From Aquanectria penicillioides (taxonomy: Eukaryota > Ascomycota > Sordariomycetes > Hypocreales > Nectriaceae): a stretch of DNA of 64,000 nt. The notes beneath the pieces are model-generated. The model made no database searches, was not told the DNA's origin, and worked only from the letters and a program-made list of their open reading frames with translations. The position numbers and the translations under genes were made by a program. Positions within the stretch are counted from its first letter, which is position 1. Every line of letters starts with the position of its first letter. The stretch lies in the NCBI GenBank assembly GCA_003415625.1, contig PYIU01000001.1, positions 2,542,001 to 2,606,000 of the forward strand, in the 5' to 3' direction. Below are positions 38,411-50,378 of this stretch, piece by piece.

Positions 38411-39520
38411 ATGGGGAAACTTCAACAACAGGTATTTACCACTCATTATTCAAGTGTTCTCTTCCTCTATGGCTTGATTTCTTTCTACAATAGGGAAAGT
38501 CCTTTGTATCAAGAAAATAACTAACTTCAATTTCTAGACAGGTCGGACGCATGAGGAGAATCAGGAGCGCGCCTACGTCGCTGCCTCGAGACGAGCTGAT
38601 CGCAGCATCGAAGCTCGTTTTCAGTCGGCCAAAATGGCTAGCAAGATCCATAAAAAGCGTACCGGCAAGGGGCTCCGAATATCCGAAGTTATCGTGATGA
38701 ATGAAGATGTCTACGAAGAAGATGAGGAATACCCCCGGTCCTACCGGGTTTTAGGTCCGCAAGGGCAACCAAGGATGTCGGCTGGGGGGATCCAAGTTTG
38801 GATGCCTATCTAACGAATCAGGCGGCTATTTCGCACATGGCCTCCGTTCGGCATGAGAACTGGCGCAGGAACGAGATCAACAGGGCATTTGCTCAATTCT
38901 TTCCCCACGTGAATCAAGGCCTCTCCCAAGAATGGACTCCAACCGCCCCGGCTGGGAGTTGCGGATTTGAAAGGGATCGGGAATCAACCCTCTGGTCGAC
39001 GTGCGACGAACCGGGTCTGAATATCCATTCAAGGAAAGCTTCTCTATCCGGCGCTTCGCCCGTCAGCGACAATTCGGCTTCGTTACATTCATTGCTTCGT
39101 CCAGAATATTTATACCGATCGGGAACGCCTCAGTCAAAATCGTCATCAAGTGTTGAGAATGCATCCATACCAAGCTCATTTACAGACAACATTTTCGAGA
39201 GGAGTTCCGCTACCCACGTGCAGTTGCTCGAAGCAAGAGCACTCTCCGCTGGCGTTGGACCTGACCACCTAAGTTTGTTTGGTTCCGCTCCTCAAGATCA
39301 ATCGGGCGATTTCGCAAGCATATCGCCAACCTGCCCCTACGAGAGGTCTGATCGCGTTAGTTTAGACGACACGCGAAACTTCCAAGCAATCGACTTCGAC
39401 TTGGTCCCTGGATTGGAGAATCCTGGACACGAAATATCCTGGGACACATTCATCGATATTGATGCATGGGGAGGCGATGGACGACCCACATCGACCGAAG
39501 CTCGCCATATTCTATCTTGA
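38411..39520 (+). pseudogene. Conserved fungal protein with an apparent frameshift
   Basis: Exon 1 is 38411-38431 (MGKLQQQ). After a 106-bp intron, exon 2 from 38538 reads TGRTHEENQERAYVAASRRA, then IHKKRTGKGLRISE and an acidic EEDEEYPRSYRVLGP. This is the N-terminal signature of an uncharacterised fungal family seen in many copies in Fusarium and relatives. In this frame a stop comes at 38811. Coding clearly continues in another frame from about 38768 (TKDVGWGDPSLDAYLTNQAA) to a stop at 39520. Neither an intron nor an overlap explains the shift near 38755-38768. The cause may be a real indel mutation or a sequencing error. If corrected, the protein would be about 320 residues with a Ser-rich C-terminal half. 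Function unknown. Confidence 0.55.
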
Positions 39521-40543
39521 TAGGCACTCTTGGTTGGTTTTTTGCCCTCCGTAAACTTTCCGTTCCAATAATTATTATCACTTCGAAGCATATCGGTCAC
39601 TTTATCAATTACACTAGATGGTATCAGTTAGCGAAGTATGAATGAGTTATCTGAAAATTATTCCCTTACATTCGAATTCGATTCACTCCGGCACAGGCCA
39701 GCCAAGGGGGGTCCGCTTATCATTGTGTGACATTACATCGGTGCCGTAATTAGTAGTTAATGCGTACCCCCAAATGCCGTCGAATCCCCGAGTTCTACCA
39801 CCGTCTCACGAGGACTAAGCAACGAAATTATGGAGGAGAGGACGAGCGATGAAGAATGCACAGGCTCCGCGCGATAATAGCCGGATGTCCGGCGTACGCT
39901 TTGCTCTTGGCATCTTCACTTTAGAGATATTGAGACCCCTCTTCAGCTTCTTATTTGGGAGTTTGGTTTTGGACGAGGTCACAATTTGCATCAACAAACT
40001 CAACACAAACAGTACGTGTGCTTCCTGACATTCTCAGCCAAGGAAAGTCGCACGCCCATGCCCTTACCTTTTGCCTCATCAACGCAATTTACCTTAAATT
40101 GCCAAGGGAAAGCCAGAGTCTAGGCTTCATGTGTTTAGCTTTAAATCAGAAAATAATCAATTTTTACTATTGACTATGAAAAATATTTATGGTCATGAGT
40201 TTTGAGAAATCTCTTCGGGTGTTTGAAATACCGTTTCTCCACATGCTCTTGGTTATGGTGACATGCGAGCAAGGGCAACAGAATGTGATATTTTACACTC
40301 GACCGGGCAATAATTCTGTCAAACCGAGATGAGTCACCAGAGCTATCTTATAGTGGCAAATCCAAACGAGAATGCTCCAAATCTTTTGTTTTCTAGTCCA
40401 TCGTTGAAAACCCATTTTGGTGTGAATCTAACGGCACGGACTGCAGTTACCATTTCCAACCGCTTGCCAAGGAACTTTTTACAGCGAGAATAGTATTTCT
40501 CGGTGGATAAAATTACAGTTTCGTCTTTTCGAGATTTCCAATC
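39521..40543. other. Intergenic region
   Basis: Nothing recognisable is seen apart from the flanks of the neighbouring genes. Confidence 0.35.
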
Positions 40544-41845
40544 TCATTCATCATCCTCTTCCGACGCTGGCTTCTTCTTGACAATGTCCCACATGTTGTT
40601 GTAGGCCTTTGCTCCTACAGGATCTGATTTCATCTTTTCCTCCATCTCAGGTCCCAGTTTGTCAAAGAATCCTCTGAGCATCTGGGCCATGAAGTTATCT
40701 TCTAGCTGTTCTGTTTCTCTTTCATCGTCCTCTTCTTCCATGACTGGTTCGTCATCTTTGGCGTAGAGCCCGATAACTGCAGTCTGGGCGTAGTTAACAC
40801 CTATTCTAAGCCAAGTGCTGCTAACAATGGCGACCAGGCGAACAAATGCGGTCCACATGGAATCTTCCATGCCCATCAACTTGTCCAAGCCCTCTTCCAT
40901 CTTGATCAATTGGCCGTAGGTTCTGGGGTATCCCCGTTCCCATCTTTTGCCTAGTTCGTTAAGACGACGATCGAGCTGCTGGAGGTTCCAGTACGCCTCG
41001 TGCGTCCCCCAAACTGACGTGTTTCCCGTAATTCCGCGGAATTGGTTGAAATAGCTCGGGAAAGTCCCTCTTGGCAACGCTAACTGCGATGAGTCTTTGA
41101 CCGGCAGCTCGATGATGCGTACCCGCACCTCCTCGTAATCAGCGAGCGCCGGGTTATAGAACACCTCTCCAACATCACCCTCGGCTATCTCTTCCTCGGT
41201 ACGTTCTGTCGTAAAGTGGATAAGAGCGGGTCCATGGACCAGCCAAGTTTTGCAAAGGAAAGATCCAGGACAAGCCGTGTAATGAAATCCTGCAGATCCA
41301 ACAGATGGGTTGGCGTAATGGTGCTGGACGAGTTGATTGAAGGCCTTGTCCCAGCCATCCCACCAAACACCCTCCAGTTGAATCGGCTGCCCGGAAGCAT
41401 AGATCCAGTGATGCCATGACTTTTTCTTTTCGAACTTGCCCACCTTGCGGTAGAGGCCCTCCAAGGATGCAAGCTCCGATACGCTCTGGACGCCAAACGG
41501 GGGATACTCACGTGTGTTGATGTCGAACCGCTTCAGTCCGAGCCTTTTCCACCAGCTAGTGGGGTCTCGAATTTCCACAACGTGATATGGCGGTAGAGGT
41601 GTGTCGTGAATTCCGGGTCCCCCGGGGACCGAGAACCAGTCCATGCTGCGTGCTGATTCCACATTGTTCTTGAAGGCTTCACCGACGGATTCCCCATTTT
41701 GAATAAGGTAGTTTCCGAGCCCGAGTCCTTCAATAAAGCCGTTCAGCGACGGGAAGAAGTTAATGGGGAGAGTGACGACGAAAGTGATGATGCACAGCAT
41801 CCGTGTCATGCGCCACACCGGCCGGAGCCAAGAAAATAGCCCCAT
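40544..41845 (-). CDS. Conserved fungal membrane-anchored protein of unknown function
   Basis: An intronless frame of 433 residues starting MGLFSWLRPVWRM. A single hydrophobic segment (about residues 13-33, MTRMLCIITFVVTLPINFF) may be a signal anchor, with the bulk of the protein on the far side. The middle is rich in aromatic residues (WWKRLGLKRFDINTREYPPFG, about 98-118; HHWIYASGQPIQLEGVWWDGW). The C-terminus is acidic and charged (EPVMEEEDDERETEQ). I recognise it as a protein type conserved in filamentous fungi without a known role. Its length and even coding quality argue for a real gene. An alternative is a mitochondrial or ER membrane protein. Confidence 0.75.
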   Translation of the reverse strand: MGLFSWLRPVWRMTRMLCIITFVVTLPINFFPSLNGFIEGLGLGNYLIQNGESVGEAFKNNVESARSMDWFSVPGGPGIHDTPLPPYHVVEIRDPTSWWKRLGLKRFDINTREYPPFGVQSVSELASLEGLYRKVGKFEKKKSWHHWIYASGQPIQLEGVWWDGWDKAFNQLVQHHYANPSVGSAGFHYTACPGSFLCKTWLVHGPALIHFTTERTEEEIAEGDVGEVFYNPALADYEEVRVRIIELPVKDSSQLALPRGTFPSYFNQFRGITGNTSVWGTHEAYWNLQQLDRRLNELGKRWERGYPRTYGQLIKMEEGLDKLMGMEDSMWTAFVRLVAIVSSTWLRIGVNYAQTAVIGLYAKDDEPVMEEEDDERETEQLEDNFMAQMLRGFFDKLGPEMEEKMKSDPVGAKAYNNMWDIVKKKPASEEDDE

Positions 41846-43544
41846 TGCGCAAGCACACCCTCCTGCTCAGCCAAGGAGGTAATCTCAAAGACTACGCAGG
41901 ACAAACTTGATAGAGCCGTCTTTCGATTGGAGTTTGGTATTGAAAATGATCAAACTTGAAGAAGCCATAAAGAAGTATGAAGCGAAGATGAAATTTTGTG
42001 GCCCTGGTGGTCAGCAGTCACTGAACAGTCGTCCCCCTTTTCCGAAAGCCGTTAGCGCCCATTCCCACAACTTCAAGTGGCAAATCCCAGTGGCCCATTT
42101 ACGGGGACACAGGATGAATAGAGATGGCCGTGTATGTCGATCAAGCACATAATGATGATATATTTCCAGCGCTGAGAGCTAACAGAGTACAGCACTATGG
42201 GTTCGCTGCTGCTTGTAAGTCAATATGCACAGCACTAGCTGGCCTGAAGGAAAGAGAACGAATGACAGAGCACGCAGGCACTAAGCTGGGCACTAAGCAC
42301 TTTCATCACAGGCACCTCTCCGCTATAAGCAAGCAGTAGTCCACTAATTAGCGCCCTAATTCTGTTCCATCCCAGATTTCGGCTTTGATCCTCAGGCGAT
42401 CAACCTGGTCCAGTACTCCGTAGTGACATGTCACAAATTTACTCCGACCAAACCCACTTCATCGTACCATCTCGTGGCCCTCGCGCATGACACAAGGCAA
42501 AGTTGGGGCTGCTTGATATGAATAACAACCAAAAATATCCGGGCCTTGAATTCCGGGGGTCCAAAATCTCCGCACGTTGTGCCAAGACGTGTAGTCAAGA
42601 AGCGGGGAGTCGTTGAAATTAATGGTGACTGTCGTTGGCCTCGATTTCGCCGCGGCTCTTCAGCATCCCCCTCTCCGTTGTCCTATGCTAAAAGATGATC
42701 TATCAAACAATCCGTGTCTAGATACATCGCTTGAGGGGTCCAGGATTTCTGGATAGGTGGATTCACGCCCGATTCAATGGAAATGCAGGGTCAGTGGGAT
42801 TGTTTTAGTGTTGTTGCATCTTGAATCCGCTGGCACTGCCGCATACTCACCTTATCAATCGCCAAGTCGCAATCGCCAAATCACACTGCAGAACACCACA
42901 TCACACATCACATCACGGTGCCAGCAAAGTCCGCCATCAATCCAATTGCATATGCGTCCTGGATCTCAGGTGAGCGATCGATGGGTCAAATCGGATTTAC
43001 GGGTAACCGGAAATCCCCGTCTCAGCTGTTGGATTCGGCGTCGTGGCTCGCTCCACCGTTCACATGGTGTTGCGTTGCCACAGAGCCGGGGTTCTTTATT
43101 AGGTGTGTTCCCTGGCCCAGGACCCATCATTCAACGAAACGTCGTCCGTGATCTCAGCCGCAAGGTCCACCTGATCTCTACGACTGTTCAATCCGGTCTG
43201 CGAGATCTTGATCCTCCTTGGTCAGGGCTGCTGACTACTCTGGCCATTGACGGGGGCTTGACAGGGCCCAATCTCGAGAACGATCCCTCCCAGATGTCCA
43301 TGTGGCAGGTCTGCCCGTGTGGCTGGCCCAGTTTTCTTGCCTGTTTGAGCTGCGGTGTGTGAAGGGGGTGACTCGGCTCAATATGGCTAGTTTCGGCGAG
43401 AATTAACTCATCTGAGAAGGGCAACTTTTGTTGCTCTCATGATTCACTATTCTGTCCTATTTTCCCGCTATAGATAAAGTGACCGCCATTCATTGTCGCT
43501 TCTCTCTTTTAATTTTTTGCTTTCCTAATTCACAATAACAGACA
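41846..43544. other. Intergenic region
   Basis: No gene is called. A 201-codon plus-strand frame at 42757-43362 has no family features. A (TCACA)-like CACA-rich patch lies at about 42890-42915. Confidence 0.4.
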
Positions 43545-44096
43545 ATGGCCTCCGAAAAAGACCACACGCCGCGAATTTCCTGTTGGGTATGTGATTTTTC
43601 AACCAAGACCACTGCGGGGCACCATCCAAATCTCATCGTATCAATGGCCAGCCGCTAATTTAGAGACAGAACTGTAGAGAGAACCATAAAAAGTGCAGCT
43701 GGCCAGAGGGGGCCGTGGGGGGCAAGTCAAAGGGCTGTGAGAGATGCATTTCCCTAAACAAGACATGCCGGCCTCGAGATAGTGTCAAATTCAAGCACTG
43801 CTCAACAGGGTACGTTCCAAATCCAGGAATCAGTGTTCCTATTCATGTTTAGATCAATTATCTAACCGTGTGTACGGAGTAGACTCTACCCGTCCAATCA
43901 TCAGGCATGGGTAAAATACCCGAGTCGAGGTAGGTCGTAATCCAACAGATGCATGAGTGCAAGAGTGGTCGAGAACTAACTTTTGTCGCAAGTACGTTTT
44001 TTTGACGAGACTGAAGATCTAGAGACGCTGTACAAAATTGAGAATGATGAGCCTGTTACCTTGCACATGCATTACGATTATTCTCGATCCTCCTGA
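43545..44096 (+). CDS. 110-residue Zn(II)2Cys6 miniprotein
   Basis: Four exons: 43545-43586, 43670-43809, 43883-43929 and 43993-44096. All joins are in phase with GT-AG ends. The first 50 residues form a six-cysteine cluster: CWNC (13-16), Cys23, then after a 13-residue loop GCERC (37, 40) and Cys47, giving Cx2Cx6Cx13Cx2Cx6C. Basic residues HKK lie in the second half of the first loop, where DNA-contacting residues sit in Gal4-type clusters. Only a 60-residue tail follows (YPSNHQAWVKYPSRVRFF, DETEDLETLYKI, HMHYDYSRSS) and no fungal regulatory domain. The tail pattern N-H-x-A-x-V-x-Y-P-S-R and F-DETEDL appears to me to recur in other small fungal proteins. The role may be DNA binding or metal binding; it is unproven. 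It was too fragmented for single-frame detection. Confidence 0.68.
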
Positions 44097-45068
44097 GTGC
44101 TTCACGTAAGCCCTCAATGTATATGAGTTTACCTAAACACCAACGACAATGGTGCAGGAAGGGAATTATTTAAACCAATCCCACAATGACCTCCGAAAGG
44201 CCTTATTCCAACCTGATTAAGAATTTTGAAAAAGGCATGTGCCAGATTCAAGCCAGTGGATAATGAAGGATATTTGGAGTCTGAGTAAAGAGCGGAATTG
44301 AAACGGAAGCTACAGGGTAGCAGGGAAAACAGGACCAGATGAAATACACCTCAAGGATGAGGGGATGAAGCTGCTGGTGGCTTTTTGATTACAACTCACG
44401 AGGTACTATATCACATAATTGCACAAGTTTGATATTCAACCCTTTTTCCAATATAGGGCCAGATAGTCGACTGTTGTCATTGTCATGCATTGGTGATGCT
44501 TCCGGGCCGGCCTTGCTGGTCGGAAGCGGAAGAAGAGGCAGCCAATCACAAGGTGGGAATTACGAGTCGGGCATTTTCTTCATTACTTCAGCACTCCGGC
44601 AAAAGCTCATGGTGGTAGGACACGGCATTTGCCTGCAGCCGCACAGCGAGGGGACCTCTCAAGCGATGTGTGTAAGTTGGAGGTCGTCGACGCAGCCCCG
44701 CGATTTGCTGAAGTCCCCTGCAGAATACGACTGTGCGTCCGTCAACTGCATGATGAAGATGATGAGCAAGAAGAAGAGTTTTACCGTATTCTTGTCTTGG
44801 TGATCATTATTAATGCCCCCGTCGTGCACGATGATGGTCGGCTATCTTCGTGCTGGACGCCCACCAAAGTGGACCCCCGTTGGCCTCCTCAACCTAAGTT
44901 AAGCGGCGACTACCGCCAGTTCCGCACCCGGAAGAAAAGTGAGAGGCAGAGACGGCGAGAAAGAAGACGATGCTGATCCATTGCTCCTTTTACCACTAAA
45001 AAAAGACGCCCTCGTCGCTAAAAACCCCAAGGCCCCAGGGGCACGAAACAACCAGCTCCCGAAGTTCC
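44097..45068. other. Intergenic region, promoter of the Zn(II)2Cys6 factor
   Basis: No gene is seen. The 400 bp before the next ATG are purine-rich in places. Confidence 0.4.
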
Positions 45069-47388
45069 ATGTCCGAACCTGAGCAGCAGCACTACATCCG
45101 AAGCCGCATCGCCAATGCCTGCGACGGGTGCAAGGCCCGCAAGGTCAAGTGCGACGGCAAGCTCCCCTGCAGCTACTGCGCCCGGCGACAGCGGCCTCAT
45201 GCGTGCCACTATTCGCCTCAACGCCGGCGCCGCACCACTCACGCCCACGGCCACGGCCACGGCCACGGCCACGCGCCGCGATCACCACCGCACTCGCTGT
45301 CGGATCGGGAGTCACGGGAGTCGCGGCCGTCGCGGGCGCGCTCGACCCGGAATGCGTCGCCCGTGACGCCAGCCGGGGGCGCCGAGTTGATGGCGAGGAG
45401 GCAGTCGAGCTCGAGCCAGCAGCAGCAGCAGCAGCAGCAGCATCAACTTCATCAACACCAACACCAACACCAACAGCAGCAGCAACATCATCACCAACAG
45501 CATCAGGTCGAGGCTGCTGCCGAAGACACAGACGTCCCCCGTGAAGCCCGCCTCGTCTGCGACGCCCAGGGCAAGCTCATCTTCGTCGGCGACTGCGCGC
45601 CCTTGTCCTTCTTCCAGTCGGTGCGCCAGCTCGTCACCGCAAGAGTCGGACCCAACGCCTTCGCTCCGCAGTCGAGCCGCTACTCGGTGCTGGAGAATGC
45701 TCCCGCCCATCAGTCGCGCCGCACCGCTGGAGATGCTCGCGTCCCGGCCGTGTTCCCAGACCACATCCCGTTGGCCGTCTCGACATATCTGTCGACGTCG
45801 ACGGGCCTGGTCGACCTCTTCGACAATGCTCGGCTGCTCGGGGATCTTGCCATCTGGGCAAACCTACCCCAGCAGCCCGACGATGCCGCGTCCATTGTCA
45901 ACTTCCTCGTGTTAGCCATCGGCCGCCAGATGGACGACGAGGAGCTCGCTCAGGACTACTTTGAATACGCCCGCGACAAGGCCTTTTCGAATCTCAGCGG
46001 TAACCTGAGCGTCACCAGCGTCCAGGCCTTTATCCTCATCACCCTCTACATGCTCTGCTCGTGCCAGATCAACGGCGCCTTCCTCTTCTTCGGCATTGCC
46101 GTCCGCGCAGCCTACTCAATTGGCATCCACAGGACAGAAGTCAACGCCAGGTTTGGGCCCGAAGTCCACAGGCAACGAGATCGCCTTTGGAAGAGTCTGC
46201 GAGTCGTCGACTTGTTCCTGAGCTCTTCAATGGGGCGGCCGCCGGCGACATCCGATGTCGACTGCACCGTCCCCTATCACTCTACGGAGGACGGCAGCAC
46301 TGAGATTCCAGATCTGCTCAACGCCTCGGTCCAGATATTCCTCATACTCGAGGGTGTGGTTACGGAAATCTACTCGCGGCGAAAGATATCTCTCCAATTG
46401 ACCGAGGGCATCTCCCTGCAGCTGCGGGACTGGTCCTCCCGATGGCTCAAGCCGCTCAAGGACATACTCGCGGATCCCGGAAGCCAGGAGCGAGCTCGGG
46501 TGAGCGGTGCGTGTCAGATCCTATCGACCTACTACTACGCCGTCATGCTCGTCTCCCGCCCGTTCCTCATGTACGAGCTGTGCCAGCGGCTGTCAGACGG
46601 ATCGCAGTCCTCGAGCGGCCGGTCCACGCTGACGTCGGGCAAGCTGCGGTTAGCCGACGCGTGCATTGATGCTGCAAGCTTGATGGTCGATCCGATCATC
46701 GATCTCATCGAGCGGGGAGCCCTTGTCGGCCGCGTTCCTATCTTGGTGTAAGTTTTTTCGAGCAGTTGCCCCTTTTCGTTCCGTTTTATCTCCCAGGTGT
46801 GCTGACACGACAAGGTCATGGTTGTTTGCGAGCTCCCTCGTCCTGGGCATCGGCTTGCTGGGGGGGTTCGGCCGAATCCTGGAAAAGTACACACGCATGT
46901 CTATACAGGCACTGGATCACTGCTCAAAACACGACACGCACGCGAGGCAGTACTCGCTCATTGCGCAATCGCTGCTTACGATAGCGCTGGAGTCACTCGA
47001 GAAGCGGGAGATGCAAGAGCGTCTCCGTCGCACAGAGAGCTCAAGTCAGCTGTTCGGACTGATCCCATCCGACGTTGGGTTTCTATCTAGGTCTCCCACG
47101 TCATGCAACGACGTCAACGCAACGCCGAGTCCCGCGGCGGCCAATGTAAAACCGCGCGAGTCGCTGGAGCGGTCGTTTCTACAACACAACGGGCTCCAAG
47201 CCACAGCGTCTCCTCGCTTCGGCGACCTGGATGCCGCGTTCTTCGGGCTAAGCGAGTCTATGCTACAAACCCCGGATGCGTCTTACTGGGGCGGGAACCT
47301 CGGGGCGGACGGAGACTCGGGGTCGGCTCTCAACCTGTTTGCGCTGCTGGATGCGGGCGGCGGAATCGACCTTGCACACCATCTCTGA
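45069..47388 (+). CDS. Zn(II)2Cys6 transcription factor with fungal-specific regulatory domain
   Basis: Two exons, 45069-46747 and 46815-47388, give 750 residues. The N-terminal binuclear cluster is ACDGCKARKVKCDGKLPCSYC with Cys18, 21, 28, 34, 37 and 46, followed by an RRRR stretch. A His-Gly tract (residues 58-68) and a long Gln/His tract (117-146) come next. The middle domain shows the usual fungal_trans features: LFDNARLLGDLAIW, VNFLVLAIGRQ, SVTSVQAFILITLYMLCSC, FFGIAVRAAYSIGIHR, RDRLWKSLRVVDLFLSSSMGRPP and DVDCTVPYH. The intron splits the ..RVPILV/SWLFASSLVLG helix, as in relatives. It should be a nuclear regulator. Targets are unknown. It lies close to the kynurenine pair but is not arranged so as to imply control of it. 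Confidence 0.9.
45417..45506 (+). repeat. CAG/CAN repeat encoding a Gln/His tract
   Basis: Thirty codons of mainly CAG, CAA, CAC and CAT, starting with eight Gln, lie inside the transcription factor gene. Upstream, at about 45242-45272, a CACGGC repeat encodes alternating His-Gly. Both are prone to length change. Confidence 0.85.
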
Positions 47389-48197
47389 TCTATCTGATAG
47401 ACGAGGGATGACAAGGGATACGGCAGTGGTGGCGGTGGTCGCACGTCATGAAGCTGGACCGGCTAATTAGGACAGACGCCGGCCCGGCCTGGGATGGAAA
47501 TGAGACATGAAAAGCCGGGTCTTGATTGATTTTAAGGAAAAGACGAATAAATGACCAAACATGAATCTTCTTCAACGATATGCGGCGTGCGGGTGGCGGC
47601 ATAACGACAATCGCAAGTGAGCAAAGTGGAGCGGTGTGGATTTGGGAAGCGAGCGGAAGTTCGGATACCGCACCAATATCCGCTTCCGCCAGCAGGGCTC
47701 AATTACGAACTGCATAGTCACAGTGACCTGTCGCAAGAGGAATGGATTGCGTCTTTTCTCAACGCTTGGCCTGCCTCGGGTTCGCGCGGATTGCCACGCT
47801 TGACCATGGCACAGCGGCTTTTATTTGCGTAGCAGTGACGTTATCGTCATCCTCGGCGACTTACACGGGCGGCGCGGACAAACCGGTTTGCGGAAATCTC
47901 ACCTGTCGTCGAGTCGGAAAACTACGAGCTTCAATTGGACTCGAGCTGATGCAGAGACCGATCCGGTCACCGTTGATGCAACTCAATTGGATGGTCAAAA
48001 AGGACTCCAGATAAAAAAAAAAAAAGCCCGTGTTCATACGTGGCAATTGCTCAAAGATCAAAATCGTTACATTATCATTCGCTTGGCGTCTATCAATTTC
48101 CCAATTTTCCACAAAACACAAAAGTGACCCCAATGCTAATGCTGATGCATGAAATAAACTGAACGCTTCCGTCCCGTGTCTCGCTTCCGTCCGTCCC
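47389..48197. other. Intergenic region between convergent genes
   Basis: It holds the 3' flanks of the transcription factor and of kynureninase. No gene is seen. Confidence 0.4.
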
Positions 48198-49751
48198 TCA
48201 CAGCCCCAGAGCGCCCCTCAACACCTGCATGAACTTCCACACGTCCTCGAAGCGGGAGTAGAGCGGGACCGGAGCCACCCGGATGACGCCGGGCTTCCGC
48301 TTATCGCAGAGGACGCCGTTAGCTTCGAGCGCCGCGCTGACGTTGTCCAGGAGGCCGTCCCGGAGGAGCACGCTGAGCTGGGTTCCGCGCTGGGCCGGGT
48401 CGCGGGGCGTGAGGATCTCGAACAGCGGCGTCTCGTCGTTGGAGTCGGCGTTGATCTGGTCCAGCAGGTGCTCGGCGTAGGCCGTCAGCACAAGGGCCTT
48501 GGATCGCAGATCGCGCATGCACGTCTTGTTGAAGACGGAGAGGGCACCCGACAAGCTGGCGAGGTCGATGGCAGAAGGGTTAGACACCTGGTAGCCGCCG
48601 GCGCCGACGGTGGGGAGGAACTTGTTGTCCATGTTGAAGCGCACGCTCTTGTCGCCGCCGTACCAGCCCATGAGGCGTGGGCGGTAGATGGGCTTGCCGG
48701 TCTCGCTGTCGAACTCAACTTTGCCGTGCCTCTCGTGCACGTAGGCTCCGGCGATGGAACCGGCGCCGGCGTTGATGTACTTGTACGTGCACCAGCAGGC
48801 AAAGTCGACGTTCCAGTCGTGCAGCTTGAGCTCGACGTTGCCGGCGGCGTGGGCGAGGTCCCAGCCGACGACGATGCCCTTCTCCTGGGCGTAGGCGGTG
48901 ATTCGGGGAATGTCAAAGAGCTGGCCAGAGTAGTACTGGATACCGGGCAGGAGGATGAGGGCAGTCTCCTCGGCGTGCTCGTCAATGGTGGCCAGGATGC
49001 GCTCAGTGGGGATCAGGGAGTCCTCGTTGGGCTGGATCTTGACCATGCTCTTCTCAGGGTCTCCGCCGTGCATCACAATTTGACTCTCAATGGCATAGTG
49101 GTCACTGGGGAAGGGCTTCCACTCAAGGATGATCTTGTGGCGCTTCTCAGTGGGCTTGTAGAAGCTGCCCATCATCAAGTGCAGGTTGGCAGTCAAGGTG
49201 TTCATGATGACAATCTCGCTGGGAGAGGCACCGACAATGTCGGCAGACTTAATGGCACAGTCCTCGGCAAGATCCTGCCAGGGAGTAAGAGGCGAGTTGC
49301 GAAAGCTAGAGAAGTGCCCATTGACACCAATTGATGCCCAGGTCTCAAGCTGAGCCTCAATGTATTGGCGGACAGCCTTGGGCTGCGCACCCAGAGAGTT
49401 TCCGACAAAGTAAATACCCTCGTCAGCCTCATCTGGTGGGGTCTGGTGGCCGTTGCTCTGGCCGTTGGTGCCATTGTGGATAGCCTTGGTAGAACCTAGC
49501 GGGTTGCTTGTAAGTAAAACTAAGCAGCCAAGGAGAAGCAGAGACGGAATAGGTTAAGACTAACCAGGGATGGTGCCGTCTAGGGCCTTCTTCTTGAGAG
49601 AAGACTTGGTAGGAAGGATAAACTCATCTCGAAGATGGCTCAACTTGTCTTGCGAGTCTAGCTGCTTCGCAAAGGCAAGGGTGTTGGCATCGTGGGGGAA
49701 CTTGGCAGCCTCTCCAGATCGGAGACGCTCAACATAAGATGACAGATCCAT
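48198..49751 (-). CDS. BNA5: Kynureninase
   Basis: Two exons, 49751-49565 and 49495-48198, give 494 residues, slightly longer than yeast Bna5. A PLP-dependent fold-type-I enzyme: [16 protein letters not shown] near the start, [43 protein letters not shown] and [17 protein letters not shown]. Within the last motif, the Lys of YKY is the predicted Schiff-base lysine and the Asp of DLAHA binds PLP. The end, [17 protein letters not shown], matches the C-terminal domain. It splits L-kynurenine or 3-hydroxykynurenine into alanine and anthranilate or 3-hydroxyanthranilate in the cytosol. It is transcribed away from indoleamine 2,3-dioxygenase, which starts the same pathway, across a 627-bp shared promoter. 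Confidence 0.96.
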
Positions 49752-50378
49752 TGTATGTGTGTATGAGGCGTGTGTATATTGGAAAAAGCAGGCTAAAAGA
49801 GGCGATGGGCGAACTTGGATCGTACGACTAGTTCACAGGGGAGGGCTTGCGAAACCACTTTATGTTCCATCACTCTTCCATTTTTGAGTGCCGAACTTGA
49901 CGATTTGCCTCCTTTCGGATCGCGGAACTTCGGATGTGGGTCTCATCCGGCATCCGAGGCCCGTTACCAACCGACCTCACTCGGAGCCAACTTTTTTTTG
50001 CCCCTTTCATGGAATGGCAAGTCTGTGATTGGCTGCGTGTCAGATTGCGGATAGATTTGCTCGTCTCAACCTTCGGAAGTCCGTAGTTGGTTGAGGCAGA
50101 GCTCCGGGTCACCTGCGCTCCGTCAGGGTGCCGTGCGGATTCACGGAAGCGGCGGTGTCGAGGGAAGCGGAAGAAAAACAAGCGTCATTGCTAACACAAT
50201 GCCAACCGCTGTCAAGCAATACAAACTATTTGACTAGAGCCGTTTTTCCAATTTCTCAACTCACAAGCAATAACATCCTGAATAGTTTCTCAAGACTCAA
50301 AAAAAGCTTCACCACTACTCTTTTTGATACCCACTCTTCACAGCGAGCATCGAGCTGAGTCGTTATTCAGTTACAGCA
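49752..50378. promoter_or_regulatory. Bidirectional promoter of kynureninase and indoleamine 2,3-dioxygenase
   Basis: This 627-bp gap separates two divergent ATGs of the same pathway. It carries several CGG/CCG triplets in mixed orientation (for example around 49918-49965 and 50074-50160), the half-sites usually bound by Zn(II)2Cys6 factors. No element was tested. Confidence 0.6.

Noticed and set aside
42757..43362. 201-codon plus-strand frame as a gene
   Set aside because: There is no recognisable motif, and the start lies in low-complexity CACA-rich DNA.
48468..49334. 288-codon plus-strand frame opposite kynureninase
   Set aside because: It is the antisense shadow of a real, codon-biased gene, with Gly/Val/Leu-rich low-complexity translation.
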